From Actinomycetota bacterium (GTDB lineage Bacteria; Actinomycetota; Acidimicrobiia; Acidimicrobiales; Ilumatobacteraceae): 19,649 nucleotides of DNA. Positions 14,345 through 19,649 of this stretch are shown here, piece by piece; within the stretch, counting starts at the first letter, position 1; the number at the start of each line of letters is the position of its first letter. The stretch lies in the NCBI GenBank assembly GCA_005800965.1, contig SYEA01000097.1, positions 1 to 19,649 of the forward strand, in the 5' to 3' direction. The translations under genes and the position numbers were made by a program. The notes beneath the pieces are model-generated. The model ran no database searches, was not told the origin of the DNA, and was given only the letters and a program-made list of their open reading frames with translations.

Positions 14345-15235
14345 ATGCGAACCATCGTGGTGCTTGGCGACTCGGTCGGGTTCGGTGTTGGCGACGAAGA
14401 CCACCAGCACCCCGACAAAGGGCTCGGGTCGTTTTTGCATCAAGCCCTGGTTGATTTTTCTGCATACTTCAACTACTCGCGCCCAGGCGCCCGCATGCGC
14501 GAGGTGTTTGAAGTGCAGCTTCCTCGGGCCCTTCACCACCAACCAGATGTAGTGGTGCTCATTGCCGGGGGCAACGATGTGTTGCGCCAGAACTTTGACC
14601 CCACCGATATTTATTGGTCGATGTATGGCACAATCACCACGTTGCGTGGGCAGGGCGTCCAGGTGCTCACCATGAAGTTGCACGACCCAAACAAAAAGAT
14701 CCGCCTCCCGAAGCGGCTCGCGCGATTGCTGCATCAGCGAGTGGAGACGCTCAACCTCATTATTGATGACGTTTCAAGTTTGCTCGGCGCCAAGTGTTTA
14801 GATGTGCGAGAGATCGGTGTCGCCTATGACAAGGCAATGTGGCATGTGGATCGCATGCACCCGAGCCGCTTCGGCTATCACGTGCTGGCTCGGCATTTTG
14901 CAGAGTTGCTATCTGGTGATGGTCACGCGGTGCGCGACGTGACAGCCCCCAGCGTGCGCCCACGCTCGCGCCAAGAGAACCTGCAATGGATGATGCGCAT
15001 GGGTTTGCCGTGGTTCTTAAAGCGCTGCAAAGACTTGTTCCCAGGTGTGGGCTACTTGCTCGTATTAGAGACATCCAAAGATGTTGCCCGCGCCGTCCGT
15101 AAGCGCCGCAGCAAATCTGGAGCCCCCGACTTCGGCCAACAACCGTGGCGGCGACCGGTGCGTCACACGTCAGAACTCCCGCTTGGCACAGCACTCGACA
15201 CAGCGCTTGACGCACCGCTCAACATTGCCGCCTAG
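14345..15235 (+). CDS. SGNH/GDSL-family hydrolase
   Basis: An esterase/lipase-type hydrolase, 296 residues. The SGNH blocks are present: GDSVGFG with nucleophile Ser10, the oxyanion residues around Gly/Asn in AGGNDVL (Gly76, Asn77), and the DxxH pair DRMHPSRFGY (Asp169, His172). The catalytic domain ends near residue 190. The remaining 100 or so residues are basic, with a possible amphipathic segment around GMGLPWFLKRCKDLFPGVGY-type sequence, and could bind membrane or acidic polymer. No signal peptide is seen, so it is probably cytoplasmic or membrane-peripheral. It starts 2 bases after the GT4 gene, so it likely acts on the glycolipid or acyl group made by the operon. Confidence 0.85.
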   Translation: MRTIVVLGDSVGFGVGDEDHQHPDKGLGSFLHQALVDFSAYFNYSRPGARMREVFEVQLPRALHHQPDVVVLIAGGNDVLRQNFDPTDIYWSMYGTITTLRGQGVQVLTMKLHDPNKKIRLPKRLARLLHQRVETLNLIIDDVSSLLGAKCLDVREIGVAYDKAMWHVDRMHPSRFGYHVLARHFAELLSGDGHAVRDVTAPSVRPRSRQENLQWMMRMGLPWFLKRCKDLFPGVGYLLVLETSKDVARAVRKRRSKSGAPDFGQQPWRRPVRHTSELPLGTALDTALDAPLNIAA

Positions 15236-15245
15236 CGCGCGTCAC

Positions 15246-15692
15246 TTACGCCACGCCTGTTCTCACTTCTACACGCGCGCCGATCACCGACGCGGCATCA
15301 AACCGAATCTGGCCGATGCGCGGTAGCGGGCTCGGGCGGGCAGCCACGAATGCGGCAGTCGCGCGACGCAGGCGTTGCATTTTTGCCGGGGTGATTGCCT
15401 CGAACGGGTCGCCAAAATTGGTGCTGCGACGGGCCTTGACTTCACACACCGCAAGCACACCATCACGCCAAGCAACAATGTCGAGTTCGCCACGTGGGCA
15501 GCGCCAGTTGCGGGCGATGATCGTGTAGCCCGCCCGCACGTACCACGCAGCAACAAGATCTTCGGCAAACCGCGCGCGCGCTTGATTCGCTAGATGTTGT
15601 TGCCTGGCAGCTCTTCGATGTTGAGGTCTTTGAAACTCAGCACCCGCACCTTGGGCACGAGGCGAGTCTTGCGGTACATGTCCCATACCCAT
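15246..15692 (-). CDS. YraN/UPF0102-family protein
   Basis: A small protein with a predicted endonuclease-like (restriction-enzyme) fold and uncharacterised function. Recognisable are FAEDLVAAWYVRAGYTIIAR, NWRCPRGELDIVAW with the Asp, and the VCEVKAR block with the Glu-x-Lys active-site pair, followed by NFGDPFEAITPAKMQRLRRA. Similarity begins around residue 38 of the longest frame; no ATG, GTG or TTG occurs between there and ATG 15692. Use of 15692 gives 148 residues and a 103-base overlap with the DUF2469 gene. The family normally starts 8-15 residues before the 'EDLAA' region, so initiation at a non-standard codon near 15595 is the alternative. It converges on the SGNH hydrolase gene with a 10-base gap. 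Confidence 0.85.
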   Translation of the reverse strand: MGMGHVPQDSPRAQGAGAEFQRPQHRRAARQQHLANQARARFAEDLVAAWYVRAGYTIIARNWRCPRGELDIVAWRDGVLAVCEVKARRSTNFGDPFEAITPAKMQRLRRATAAFVAARPSPLPRIGQIRFDAASVIGARVEVRTGVA

Positions 15693-15883
15693 GCGTCGGT
15701 AAGTATGATCTCCAAAAGTGGGCGCGGGCCATCAGCGAGCACCTGCACATCAACGGTGTTGGCCAGGTAGAACCGGCGATCGGTTTCGACGGCGTACTTA
15801 AACATCGCGACGACGTCTTGGTATTCGTTGGCCAATTGCAGTTCGCGTTCGGCCTCGAACTGCTCGAGATCGTCAGTGTTCAC
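15590..15883 (-). CDS. DUF2469 family protein (Rv2901c-like)
   Basis: A short actinobacterial protein of unknown function, very close to Rv2901c: DDLEQFEAERELQLANEYQD, VVETDRRFYLAN-type block (here AVETDRRFYLANTVDV), DAWVWDMYRKTRLVPKVRVL and SFKDLNIEEL. GTG 15883 is chosen because it places 'TDDLEQFE' at the N-terminus as in the family; a TTG at 15889 is also possible. It follows rplS after about 50 bases and precedes yraN, a neighbourhood conserved in actinobacteria, which supports the organism assignment. No catalytic motif is evident. Confidence 0.9.
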   Translation of the reverse strand: MNTDDLEQFEAERELQLANEYQDVVAMFKYAVETDRRFYLANTVDVQVLADGPRPLLEIILTDAWVWDMYRKTRLVPKVRVLSFKDLNIEELPGNNI

Positions 15884-15934
15884 TTGCAACCGACCACTGG
15901 CTGTGTGCAGGGGATGCGCAAGTTGGCGACGAGC

Positions 15935-16282
15935 TTAGACTTCGCGCTTTTCGCGAATCTTGGCCGACTTACCGGCGCGATCACGCAGGTAGTTGAGCTT
16001 GGCGCGACGCACTTGACCGTGGCGCAAAACTTCGATCTTTTCCACCGATGGGGTGTGCATGGGGAACGTGCGCTCGACGCCTACGCCGTAGCTGGTCTTG
16101 CGAACGGTGTAGCTCTCAGAAATGCCCGAGCCTTCAACGGCGATGACATCGCCTTGAAACACCTGGACGCGCTCTTTGTCGCCTTCTTTAATGAGCACAT
16201 GCACCTTGACCTCGTCGCCAGGGCGCAAATTGGGCAGGTCAGTGCGGAGATGTTGCTGGTCGACGATGTCTGTGGGTTTCAT
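15935..16282 (-). CDS. rplS: 50S ribosomal protein L19
   Basis: Ribosomal protein L19, 115 residues, lies at the 30S-50S interface. Diagnostic segments are LRPGDEVKVHVLIKEGDKER, VQVFQGDVIA, SGISESYTVRKTSYGVGVER, TFPMHTPSVEKIEVLRHGQV and RRAKLNYLRDRAGKSAKIRE. ATG 16282 overlaps the trmD stop by 4 bases, so the two are co-translated. Confidence 0.97.
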   Translation of the reverse strand: MKPTDIVDQQHLRTDLPNLRPGDEVKVHVLIKEGDKERVQVFQGDVIAVEGSGISESYTVRKTSYGVGVERTFPMHTPSVEKIEVLRHGQVRRAKLNYLRDRAGKSAKIREKREV

Positions 16283-17031
16283 AGGGAACTCTCAGGATAC
16301 GGCACAGGGGGGAACTCTTCCACCAGACGTTTTTCGGTGTCGTTTAGCCCGCCCCGCAGCGCGATGAGGTCGGGTCGTGCACTGAGCGTGCGATGCAGCG
16401 CCTGGGCATGCCGCCAGCGTTCGATGCGTGCATGGTCGCCACTGCGCAACACTTCGGGCACGCCGAGACCTTCAAATTCTGCTGGTCGCGTGTAGTGCGG
16501 TGCTTCGAGCAGACCACCCTCGAACGATTCGCTTGCTGCTGACTCGTCGTTGCCCATCACGCCGGGGATGAGCCGGGTGACGGCTTCGACGATGGCACAT
16601 GCGGCCACCTCGCCGCCGCCCAATACGAAGTCGCCAAGCGAAACTTCGCCATCGCACAACTCGGCCACCACACGGTGGTCGATGCCTTCGTAGCGACCAC
16701 ACAACAGCGAAAAGCCCGCGGACGCTGCCAACGTTTTGGCCATCTGTTGATCGAATCGTTTGCCGCCGGGCGACAACAGCAACAGCGGCCGCGGTGGTTG
16801 GGCGGCGCGCACACTGGCAAAAATTGGTTCGGGGCGCATCACCATGCCCGCGCCACCACCGAATGGTGCATCGTCAATGGTGCGATGGGCATCGGTGGCG
16901 TGGGCGCGCAGATCGTGCACCCGCAAGTCGAGCAATGCTGTGGTGCGCGCACGACCAAGCAGGCTTTCCGAACAAAATGCGTCGACAAGCGTCGGGAAAA
17001 TGCTGAAGACGTCGATGCGCACGACTGGCAC
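16279..17031 (-). CDS. trmD: tRNA (guanine-N1)-methyltransferase TrmD
   Basis: TrmD methylates G37 at N1 in tRNAs with a G36-G37 sequence, using S-adenosylmethionine, and prevents +1 frameshifting. The 250-residue product shows FSIFPTLVDAFCSESLLGRA, the DDAPFGGGAGMVMRPEP region, and the trefoil-knot SAM site LLCGRYEGIDHRV plus SLGDFVLGGGEVAA. GTG 17031 is used; an in-frame GTG at 17022 would begin VRIDVFSIFP, which matches the family start equally well. It follows the KH-protein gene after 14 bases. rimM, the usual gene between these two, is absent here. Confidence 0.96.
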   Translation of the reverse strand: MPVVRIDVFSIFPTLVDAFCSESLLGRARTTALLDLRVHDLRAHATDAHRTIDDAPFGGGAGMVMRPEPIFASVRAAQPPRPLLLLSPGGKRFDQQMAKTLAASAGFSLLCGRYEGIDHRVVAELCDGEVSLGDFVLGGGEVAACAIVEAVTRLIPGVMGNDESAASESFEGGLLEAPHYTRPAEFEGLGVPEVLRSGDHARIERWRHAQALHRTLSARPDLIALRGGLNDTEKRLVEEFPPVPYPESSL

Positions 17032-17045
17032 CGAGTTGATTGGGT

Positions 17046-17297
17046 TTAGTCGTCGAGAAAATCGACGTCGACGTCAACGCCGTCTTTTTCGGCGGCGGCA
17101 CGCACGAGCGCGCGAATGTTCTGGGCGGTACGACCGCGACGGCCGATGACGCGACCGAGGTCGCCTTCGCCGACTCGCACTTCAAGAATGATGGTGCCGT
17201 CGTCGTTGATTGCTTCGACGCGAACTTTGTCGGGGTCGTCGACGATGGAGCGAACGATGTGGTCAAGCACTTTCGTGGCCACGGTTGCCTCTGCCAT
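17046..17297 (-). CDS. khpA: KH-domain RNA-binding protein (KhpA/YlqC type)
   Basis: An 83-residue single KH-domain protein of the UPF0109/KhpA family, an RNA-binding partner in a KhpA/KhpB-type complex in Gram-positive bacteria. The GxxG RNA-binding loop is VIGRRGRTAQNIRALV. The N-terminus KVLDHIVRSIVDDPDKVRVE is typical. ATG 17297 is taken as start; the longer open frame runs antisense-like through rpsP. It lies 5 bases after the rpsP stop, matching the conserved rpsP-KH gene pair. Confidence 0.93.
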   Translation of the reverse strand: MAEATVATKVLDHIVRSIVDDPDKVRVEAINDDGTIILEVRVGEGDLGRVIGRRGRTAQNIRALVRAAAEKDGVDVDVDFLDD

Positions 17298-17302
17298 GCC
17301 GA

Positions 17303-17581
17303 CTATTTCTTCTTCGTCGACTTGGTGGCCATGAACTCGCTCCACAGGCCACTGATTTCGAGCAACTTGCGCACGCGTTCGGTGGGCAGGGCACCCTGGT
17401 TGAGCCACTGCATGACCTTGGCGTTGTCGACGGCGAAACCCGATGGGTTCTCTAGCGGACGGTACGTGCCGACGATTTCGAGAAATTCACCGTTGCGGGC
17501 TTTTTTGGTGTCAGCCGCGACGACGCGATAATGCGGCTGCTTGGTCTTGCCGACGCGGGCCAGACGAAGTTTGACAGACAT
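17303..17581 (-). CDS. rpsP: 30S ribosomal protein S16
   Basis: Ribosomal protein S16, 92 residues: MSVKLRLARVGKTKQPHYRV, VAADTKKARNGEFLEIVGTY, NPSGFAVDNAKVMQWLNQGA and LPTERVRKLLEISGLW, ending in a lysine-rich tail. A strong Shine-Dalgarno AAGGAG (17586-17591 on the minus strand) precedes the ATG with a 4-base spacer. It leads the rpsP-KH-trmD-rplS group. Confidence 0.97.
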   Translation of the reverse strand: MSVKLRLARVGKTKQPHYRVVAADTKKARNGEFLEIVGTYRPLENPSGFAVDNAKVMQWLNQGALPTERVRKLLEISGLWSEFMATKSTKKK

Positions 17582-17585
17582 GATG

Positions 17586-17591
17586 CTCCTT
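17586..17591 (-). promoter_or_regulatory. Strong Shine-Dalgarno of rpsP
   Basis: AAGGAG on the minus strand, 4 bases before the rpsP ATG. It is the best match to the 16S rRNA 3' end in the window; most other genes here rely on start-stop overlap or appear leaderless. Confidence 0.7.
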
Positions 17592-17607
17592 GACTTGATT
17601 GCGATAC

Positions 17608-17627
17608 CCCGAGCGAACCGCTGCGGG
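17608..17627 (-). other. Short hairpin in the ffh-rpsP spacer
   Basis: In the 57-base gap between ffh and rpsP the minus-strand RNA can form an 8-pair stem (CCCG, bulged C, AGCG, loop GTT, CGCTCGGG). No T-run follows, so it is not a standard terminator; it could be a processing site or mild attenuator separating ffh from the ribosomal-protein genes. Confidence 0.35.
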
Positions 17628-17638
17628 CTCTCTGCACG

Positions 17639-18937
17639 CTATCTGGGCGGCAGGCGACCACCAAACTGCTGCTTGATCATCTTCTGCATTTCGCCGAACT
17701 GCTTGACCAGACGGTTGACATCCTGCACCTGGGTGCCGCTGCCCTTGGCGATGCGTGACCGCCTACTGCCGTTGATGATCTGGGGGTTTTCGCGCTCGCC
17801 AGGCGTCATCGACCGGATGATTGCCTCGGTGCGCTTCACCTGGTCGTCGCTGATTTCGGCCCCTTTGAGTTGGGCTGCAGCACCCGGGATCATGCCGAGC
17901 ACGTTCTGCAGTGGGCCCATTTTTTTGAGTTGTTGCAGTTGGTCGAGAAAATCGTCGAGCGTGAACTTGCCGCCGACGAGTTTCTTGGCGGTCTTTTCGG
18001 CCTCTTCTTTTTCGAACACTTCCTCGGCTTGTTCGATGAGCGTGAGCATGTCGCCCATGCCCAAAATGCGGCTGGCCATGCGGTCGGGGTGGAACTGCTC
18101 GAACGCATCGAGCTTCTCCCCCGTTGCGGCGAACGCAATCGGCTTGCCGATGACTTCTTTTACCGACAGGGCCGCACCACCGCGCGCATCACCATCGAGT
18201 TTGGAAAGAATCACACCGTCGATAGCCAGCGTGTTGTTGAACGCTTCGGCCACCGCCACCGCGTCTTGGCCGGTCATGGCATCGACCACCAAAAACGTGT
18301 AGCGCGGCGACACTGCTTGGCTAATGTCGCGCACCTGTTGCATCATCTCGGTGTCGATGGCCAAGCGGCCGGCGGTGTCGACAATGAGCACATTGCGACC
18401 AAGCCGTTGGGCTTCTTGCAGACCGAGGCGCGCGGTTTGCACCGGGTCGCCTGGCGCGCTGAACACAGGCACACCAATCTGGGCGCCGAGCACACGCAAC
18501 TGCTCTACGGCTGCGGGTCGCTGCAAGTCGGCACCGACCAACATCGGTTGTCGACCTTGTTTCTTGAACCACGCCGCCAACTTGGCCGCACTGGTGGTTT
18601 TTCCCGAACCTTGCAGACCCGCCATGAGCACCACGGTGGGTGGCTGACTGGCATAGGTGATCTTCAGCGTTTCGCCACCGAGGAGCGCGACGAGTTCGGC
18701 TTGCACCGTCTTGACCACTTGCTGCGCGGGGTCCAACACCTTGGACATCGCTTCGCCGACGGACTTCTCGCGGATGCGTGCCAGCACATTGCGCACCACG
18801 GTGACGTTGACGTCGGCCTCCAAGAGAGCCGTGCGGATTTCGGCGAGAATCTCGTCGACGTCGGCTTCGCTCAGACGTCCGCGATTGCGAAGTTTGCCGA
18901 CTACAGCACCAAGACGGTCGCTCAGCGAGTCAAACAT
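17639..18937 (-). CDS. ffh: Signal recognition particle protein Ffh
   Basis: SRP54 GTPase that binds 4.5S/SRP RNA and hydrophobic signal sequences and delivers ribosomes to FtsY at the membrane. The 432-residue protein has an N domain (1-95), G1 loop GLQGSGKTT (107-115), ADLQRPAA, G3 DTAGR (187-191), G4 SKLDGDARGG (245-254) and a methionine-containing M domain from about 300 (LGMGDMLTLIEQAEE, SRRSRIAKGSG, FGEMQKMIKQQFGG). It ends directly after the M-domain core (RLPPR), without the long tail of some actinobacterial homologues. ATG 18937 matches the family start. The SRP RNA gene itself was not seen. Confidence 0.97.
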   Translation of the reverse strand: MFDSLSDRLGAVVGKLRNRGRLSEADVDEILAEIRTALLEADVNVTVVRNVLARIREKSVGEAMSKVLDPAQQVVKTVQAELVALLGGETLKITYASQPPTVVLMAGLQGSGKTTSAAKLAAWFKKQGRQPMLVGADLQRPAAVEQLRVLGAQIGVPVFSAPGDPVQTARLGLQEAQRLGRNVLIVDTAGRLAIDTEMMQQVRDISQAVSPRYTFLVVDAMTGQDAVAVAEAFNNTLAIDGVILSKLDGDARGGAALSVKEVIGKPIAFAATGEKLDAFEQFHPDRMASRILGMGDMLTLIEQAEEVFEKEEAEKTAKKLVGGKFTLDDFLDQLQQLKKMGPLQNVLGMIPGAAAQLKGAEISDDQVKRTEAIIRSMTPGERENPQIINGSRRSRIAKGSGTQVQDVNRLVKQFGEMQKMIKQQFGGRLPPR

Positions 18938-18946
18938 CAGACCGAA

Positions 18947-18952
18947 AATCTA
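18947..18952 (-). promoter_or_regulatory. Candidate -10 element (TAGATT) for ffh
   Basis: On the minus strand TAGATT fits TANNNT and ends 9 bases before the ffh ATG, implying a leader of only a few bases. No clear -35 and no Shine-Dalgarno were seen in the 66-base gap between the membrane-protein gene and ffh. Confidence 0.3.
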
Positions 18953-19003
18953 TCGGTGACGAATCAATGGAATATTATGGCGCTTTGCGACTCGTGCTGT
19001 GCA

Positions 19004-19649
19004 TCACGACAACCACCCGAGTGCCAAAACTTCAAGCACGATCAAAACCCCGAGCGCCGTCACCAACACCCCAAGCACCCGCGACACAAGTGTCGACGGC
19101 CACGTAGCTCCCTTACGACCGAACCAGGCGATGACGCCAAGAGCAAAACCGGGCAGACCAGCAAAGACCATCGTTCGCTCGAGCGTCGATTGTGGGTCGA
19201 GATTCGGGTCGGCAATAATCGATACCCACCATTTGCTGACGACAAGCAGCACAACTATCTTCAAGATGTCGCGAGGCAGGAACCGGTGCAATGAGACCAG
19301 GTTGGGAAATCGGTCAACCGTTCTTCCAACAAGTTTCGGAAGCAAGAACATCGCGCCAGAAATCCATAGCGCCGCACTGTTGCCGACGAACGTGTAGGCG
19401 ACGAATACAAACACTGTGGTGCGTATCAGTGCTGACATCACGACCTGAGTGTCCGACAGGTTCGGCATGTCGTATCGCTGCACGCGCGTTAGCCGCTCGG
19501 CGGTCGCTACTCGCGCGAAATTCTCGAGGAGATACCGCCCACCTAGCGCGAGAAGCACCGTCCACCTGACGGTCGCTAGGTCATCCGACCAGTCCATCGT
19601 GTAGCCGGTGAGTGCCGGTAGTGCGGTGAACATACCGCTGGCGGCCCAT
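19004..19649 (-). CDS. Unrecognised multi-pass membrane protein (5' end outside window)
   Basis: I do not recognise this family. The product has about five to six hydrophobic segments, for example VLLALGGRYLL, IRTTVFVFVAYTFVG, AALWISGAMFLLP, ILKIVVLLVVSKWWVSII, VFAGLPGFALGVIAWFG and a C-terminal VLGVLVTALGVLIVLEVLAL. An ATG at 19633 is available, but the frame stays open to the window edge (Trp-Ala-Ala-Ser-Gly before it), so the true start may lie beyond. Two charged loops (ENFARVATAERLTRVQRYD and GRTVDRFPNLVSLHRFLPRD) separate the helices. It lies upstream of ffh in the same direction with a 66-base gap, so it may or may not be co-transcribed. Confidence 0.6.
   Translation of the reverse strand, partial: WAASGMFTALPALTGYTMDWSDDLATVRWTVLLALGGRYLLENFARVATAERLTRVQRYDMPNLSDTQVVMSALIRTTVFVFVAYTFVGNSAALWISGAMFLLPKLVGRTVDRFPNLVSLHRFLPRDILKIVVLLVVSKWWVSIIADPNLDPQSTLERTMVFAGLPGFALGVIAWFGRKGATWPSTLVSRVLGVLVTALGVLIVLEVLALGWLS

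Noticed and set aside
17582..17638. SRP (4.5S) RNA gene beside ffh
   Set aside because: The spacer is only 57 bases and lacks the conserved SRP Alu/S-domain loop sequence; only a short hairpin is present.
17870..19294. A 474-codon open frame on the plus strand opposite ffh
   Set aside because: It is exactly antisense to the clearly conserved ffh gene; long antisense frames are expected in GC-rich coding DNA, and the product shows no domain or plausible composition (very His/Arg-rich).

Overview
The window looks like chromosomal DNA from a GC-rich actinobacterium, plausibly a marine or freshwater member of the Acidimicrobiia. The basis is the minus-strand housekeeping order ffh - rpsP - KH protein - trmD - rplS - DUF2469 - yraN, whose gene pairs and DUF2469 member resemble the Mycobacterium Rv2898c-Rv2916c region, plus clear MgtA (Rv0557-type) and CadI/ArsI (Rv2641-type) homologues. 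Genus-level placement is inference. Coding density is very high: most neighbours within an operon overlap by 4 bases (ATGA) or lie within about 20 bases. No gene-free stretch exceeds about 200 bases, and I saw no tRNA, rRNA, CRISPR array or transposase.

Layout. (1) 1-119: a piece that does not belong to the gene it abuts; on the minus strand it reads like part of a phage tail tape-measure protein, so this edge is probably a chimeric junction. (2) 120-3516 (+): the distal part of a C-P lyase (phosphonate degradation) operon: phnK (N-terminus missing), phnL, phnM and an inositol-monophosphatase-family phosphatase. (3) 3473-5308: an 88-base direct repeat (83/88 identical) bracketing exactly two genes, an ArsI/CadI-type C-As lyase and an MFS transporter. 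The repeat unit is the tail-to-tail junction of the phosphatase gene and the next ABC gene. (4) 5251-9172 (-): a complete ABC importer (lipoprotein binding protein, two permeases, ATPase) of the iron/polyamine/2-aminoethylphosphonate class, with a strong terminator-like hairpin at the binding protein/permease boundary. (5) 9346-10698 (+) UDP-glucose dehydrogenase, overlapping antisense by 244 bases an MFS exporter (10455-11834, -). (6) 12028-15235 (+): mgtA, a second GT4 glycosyltransferase and an SGNH hydrolase, a tight cell-envelope glycolipid-type operon. (7) 15246-18937 (-): the translation/SRP cluster. (8) 19004-end (-): an unrecognised multi-pass membrane protein cut by the window edge.

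How the parts fit: the importer probably feeds the C-P lyase pathway encoded convergently beside it. Before the arsI-MFS cassette arrived, the two operons would have met tail to tail with a 14-base overlap. UDP-glucose dehydrogenase could supply UDP-glucuronate for the MgtA-containing glycolipid operon. A 26-base motif (22/26 conserved) occurs upstream of both the binding-protein gene and the MFS exporter gene, suggesting shared control. The strongest leads are the repeat-bracketed arsI-MFS cassette, the shared motif and the hairpin; the left edge should be treated with suspicion.
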